Source: Bacillota bacterium (GTDB taxonomy: Bacteria; Bacillota; Clostridia; Lachnospirales; Lachnospiraceae). From it: a stretch of DNA of 15,940 nt. Positions within the stretch are counted from its first letter, which is position 1; every line of letters starts with the position of its first letter. Where the stretch lies: positions 1-15,940 of the forward strand of contig JAEXGM010000188.1 of NCBI GenBank assembly GCA_023450835.1, in the 5' to 3' direction. Below are positions 14,239 through 15,940 of this stretch, one piece after another. The position numbers and the translations under genes are program-made. A model generated the notes under the pieces. It searched no databases. It saw only the letters and a program-made list of their open reading frames with translations, and was not told the DNA's origin.

Positions 14239-14287
14239 TATAGTAGATACTAAATTACTTTTCCATTATCCCGAGGAGGTAAAGCCT

Positions 14288-14431
14288 ATGATGGCACTGC
14301 AAGTTCTGTGGAAACCGGCTTTTTGGATTCTTTCTTTTCTCTATAGTATTGGAATGTTTCTCTTCTTTACCAAGCGCCAATTTTCATCCAAGAAATATAT
14401 ATGCCTTCCTTCATCACGTTATCATTCTTAA
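14288..14431 (+). CDS. 47-residue single-pass membrane peptide
   Basis: An ORF of 48 codons including stop, beginning MMALQVLWKP. The ATG at 14288 follows GAGGAGG, one of the strongest ribosome sites in the window, at eight or nine bases. Residues about 8-27 form a hydrophobic segment rich in Trp, Phe and Leu (AFWILSFLYSIGMFLFF); the remainder is basic (TKRQFSSKKY), which predicts a cytoplasmic C-terminus by the positive-inside rule. It is followed within 2 bp by a strong terminator, so it is a self-contained transcription unit. It lies just upstream of the PIN-PhoH gene but is separated from it by that terminator. I do not recognise a family. The ribosome site, promoter-like sequence and terminator are the evidence that it is real. 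Confidence 0.65.
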   Translation: MMALQVLWKPAFWILSFLYSIGMFLFFTKRQFSSKKYICLPSSRYHS

Positions 14432-14433
14432 GA

Positions 14434-14467
14434 AAGCTTACTGCCCTATGATGCAGTGAGCTTTTTT
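14434..14467 (+). terminator. Terminator of the 47-residue peptide gene
   Basis: Stem AAGCTTACTGC (14434-14444) / GCAGTGAGCTT (14453-14463), 11 bp with one G-U pair, an 8-nt loop and a T-run (14462-14467). Confidence 0.88.
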
Positions 14468-14547
14468 CATTATCCAAAGTTTACCAGGACATATTACCGG
14501 ACTGGTGACTATATGTGAAATTATAACATTCATAATGGAGGTTTCCC

Positions 14548-15936
14548 ATGACAAAAACTTATGTCTTAGATACTAATGTTTTGATTCAATCTCCTTACGC
14601 TCTGCTTTCTTTTGAAGATAACAAAGTGGTATTGCCCATAGCTGTATTAGAAGAATTGGATAAATTAAAGAATGAAGAAGGTGAACGCGGAGCCAATGCC
14701 AGGCAGTCTATCCGGTATCTGGAACAACTGCGGCAGACCGGTAATCTATTTGAAGGGGTGCCTTTAAATGAAGGCGGAACGCTTAAGATAGAAGCAAACT
14801 TTGTGCATGTGGACCTTCCCTTTGGCTTTGTATCCGATTCCAATGATAATCGGATACTAAAGGTGTGCAAAGGCCTTGCGGAACAGGGTGAATGCGTAAT
14901 ACTTGTTACCAAGGATATCCTTGTACGCCTGAAATCACAAAAAATCGGTATTACTGCAGAGGATTTCACCACGGAACAGTCTCCTCACCTTGGGGAACAA
15001 TATTCCGGAAGACTGGATGTATTCGCCTCGGATAAGGCCATGAGTGAATTTAAGAAAAAGGGACTTTCCGTTGATCAGATATATCTTCCTGCAACTGATT
15101 TCTCCCAGAATGAGAATTCCTTCAGGCAAGAGGTTAAGCCTATCAATAACCAGTTTTTTATCATACATTCCGAGACCAATGCGAAAAAAACACTTCTTGG
15201 CAGATTTAACGGCAAGCTTATTGTTCCCTTAAAAAATCTGAAGGAGGAACCTTTCGGTGTCAAGCCTGTCAATGTGGGACAGAAATTCCTTCAGGAGGCG
15301 CTGCTGCAGGAAGCGGATACCGCCCCTCTGGTCATTGTTAAGGGTCCGGCAGGTACGGCAAAAACTTTCTATTCTCTTGCGGTGGGCCTTGACCGGATAT
15401 TTAACGCCGATAAGAAACACTACCGAAGAATATTGATAACGAGACCAAATGTTCAATTTGATGATGACATCGGATTTTTGCCCGGAACAGAACAGGAAAA
15501 GATTGCACCCTACCTAAGACCCATAATTGATAACCTGGAAATTCTGGTAGACAGAAATGAAAATGAAAGATATAAGAATGAAAAAGAGCTAAAAGGCAAG
15601 ATAGACGAACTGTTTTCACGGGGTATTATAATGGCTGAAGCTATGAACTTCATCCGCGGCCGCTCCATTACTCATACTTATCTGATAATTGATGAAGCCC
15701 AGAACCTGACCCCCAAGCAGGTAAAAGGCATTGTAACCCGAGTCGGAAAGGGTACTAAAGTCATTCTCCTTGGTGATCCCGGGCAAATCGACCATCCTCT
15801 TCTTGATGAACGTACCAATGGTCTAAGTTACGCATCTGAGAAAATGAAAGGAAGTCCTCTTTGCTATCAGATAACCATGCTGACGGAGGAGTGTGAAAGG
15901 TCTGCTCTGGCATTGGATGCCGCTACGCGTATGTAG
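14548..15936 (+). CDS. PhoH-family protein with N-terminal PIN domain
   Basis: 462 residues combining a PIN ribonuclease domain (about 3-140) with a PhoH P-loop ATPase domain (about 245-450). Seen: PIN acidic residues Asp8 (VLDTNVLI), Glu35/36 (VLEELDKLK), Asp97/Asp100 (SDSNDN) and Asp123 (VTKD); Walker A GPAGTAKT (266-273), Walker B LIIDEAQN (Asp382-Glu383) and a sensor-like LLGDPGQID. Relatives of this PhoH2/YlaK type have been described as RNA-binding ATPases with RNase and helicase activity, and as toxins of a toxin-antitoxin pair in mycobacteria. All expected PIN and ATPase residues are visible, so the protein looks intact. The ATG at 14548 follows GGAGGT (14537-14542). No clear promoter was identified in the 80 bp upstream. 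The stop lies 4 bases before the window end, so the downstream context is unknown. Confidence 0.93.
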   Translation: MTKTYVLDTNVLIQSPYALLSFEDNKVVLPIAVLEELDKLKNEEGERGANARQSIRYLEQLRQTGNLFEGVPLNEGGTLKIEANFVHVDLPFGFVSDSNDNRILKVCKGLAEQGECVILVTKDILVRLKSQKIGITAEDFTTEQSPHLGEQYSGRLDVFASDKAMSEFKKKGLSVDQIYLPATDFSQNENSFRQEVKPINNQFFIIHSETNAKKTLLGRFNGKLIVPLKNLKEEPFGVKPVNVGQKFLQEALLQEADTAPLVIVKGPAGTAKTFYSLAVGLDRIFNADKKHYRRILITRPNVQFDDDIGFLPGTEQEKIAPYLRPIIDNLEILVDRNENERYKNEKELKGKIDELFSRGIIMAEAMNFIRGRSITHTYLIIDEAQNLTPKQVKGIVTRVGKGTKVILLGDPGQIDHPLLDERTNGLSYASEKMKGSPLCYQITMLTEECERSALALDAATRM

Positions 15937-15940
15937 GCAT

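Overview
The window reads as chromosomal DNA of a low-to-moderate GC anaerobic Firmicute, most likely a Lachnospiraceae/Clostridium-type organism. The reasons are strong GGAGG-type ribosome binding sites, TTGACA/TATAAT promoters, U-tract terminators, and the combination of a YerC/YecD TrpR-like protein, a DUF1836-type protein, PcrA and a PIN-PhoH ATPase. The assignment is an inference; no rRNA or taxonomic marker is present.

Left part (1-4000, minus strand): an arsR-family regulator gene lies 29 bp upstream of a long gene for a CoA-disulfide reductase fused to rhodanese, TusA-like and DsrE-like domains. The pair looks like a persulfide/sulfane-sulfur module, with its promoter buried in an AT-rich inverted repeat that is a plausible autoregulatory operator. 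Upstream of it, on the same strand, is a TM1586-like nitroreductase gene with a leader built from tandem 67/68-bp units containing conserved hairpins. An 18-bp perfect inverted repeat follows its stop codon.

Middle part (4200-10500): a YerC/YecD gene and a DUF1836 gene converge on one shared terminator. Divergently from DUF1836 runs a 5-kb gene for a secreted multidomain protein. Its order is signal peptide, about five beta-trefoil-like lectin repeats, two CBM6/35-like modules, a right-handed beta-helix with the Asp...Asp-Asp pattern of GH87 alpha-1,3-glucanases, a Pro/Glu/Thr linker and a C-terminal beta-rich module. Its promoter has a consensus -35 and -10, a cre-like (CcpA) site between them and a perfect 14-bp LacI-type palindrome just downstream. 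It therefore looks like an inducible, catabolite-repressed polysaccharide-degradation gene.

Right part (10600-15940, plus strand): a small uncharacterised protein, PcrA helicase, a small membrane protein with an Asp-rich tail and a CGCGC cluster behind a structured leader, a 47-residue membrane peptide gene too short for usual ORF thresholds, and a PIN-PhoH protein that ends 4 bases before the window edge.

No CRISPR array, tRNA, rRNA or intact transposase was seen. The most unusual items are the tandem hairpin leader of the nitroreductase gene, the regulatory layout and lectin-repeat architecture of the GH87 protein, the 44-bp element made of two abutting inverted-repeat arms, and the two small membrane-protein genes.
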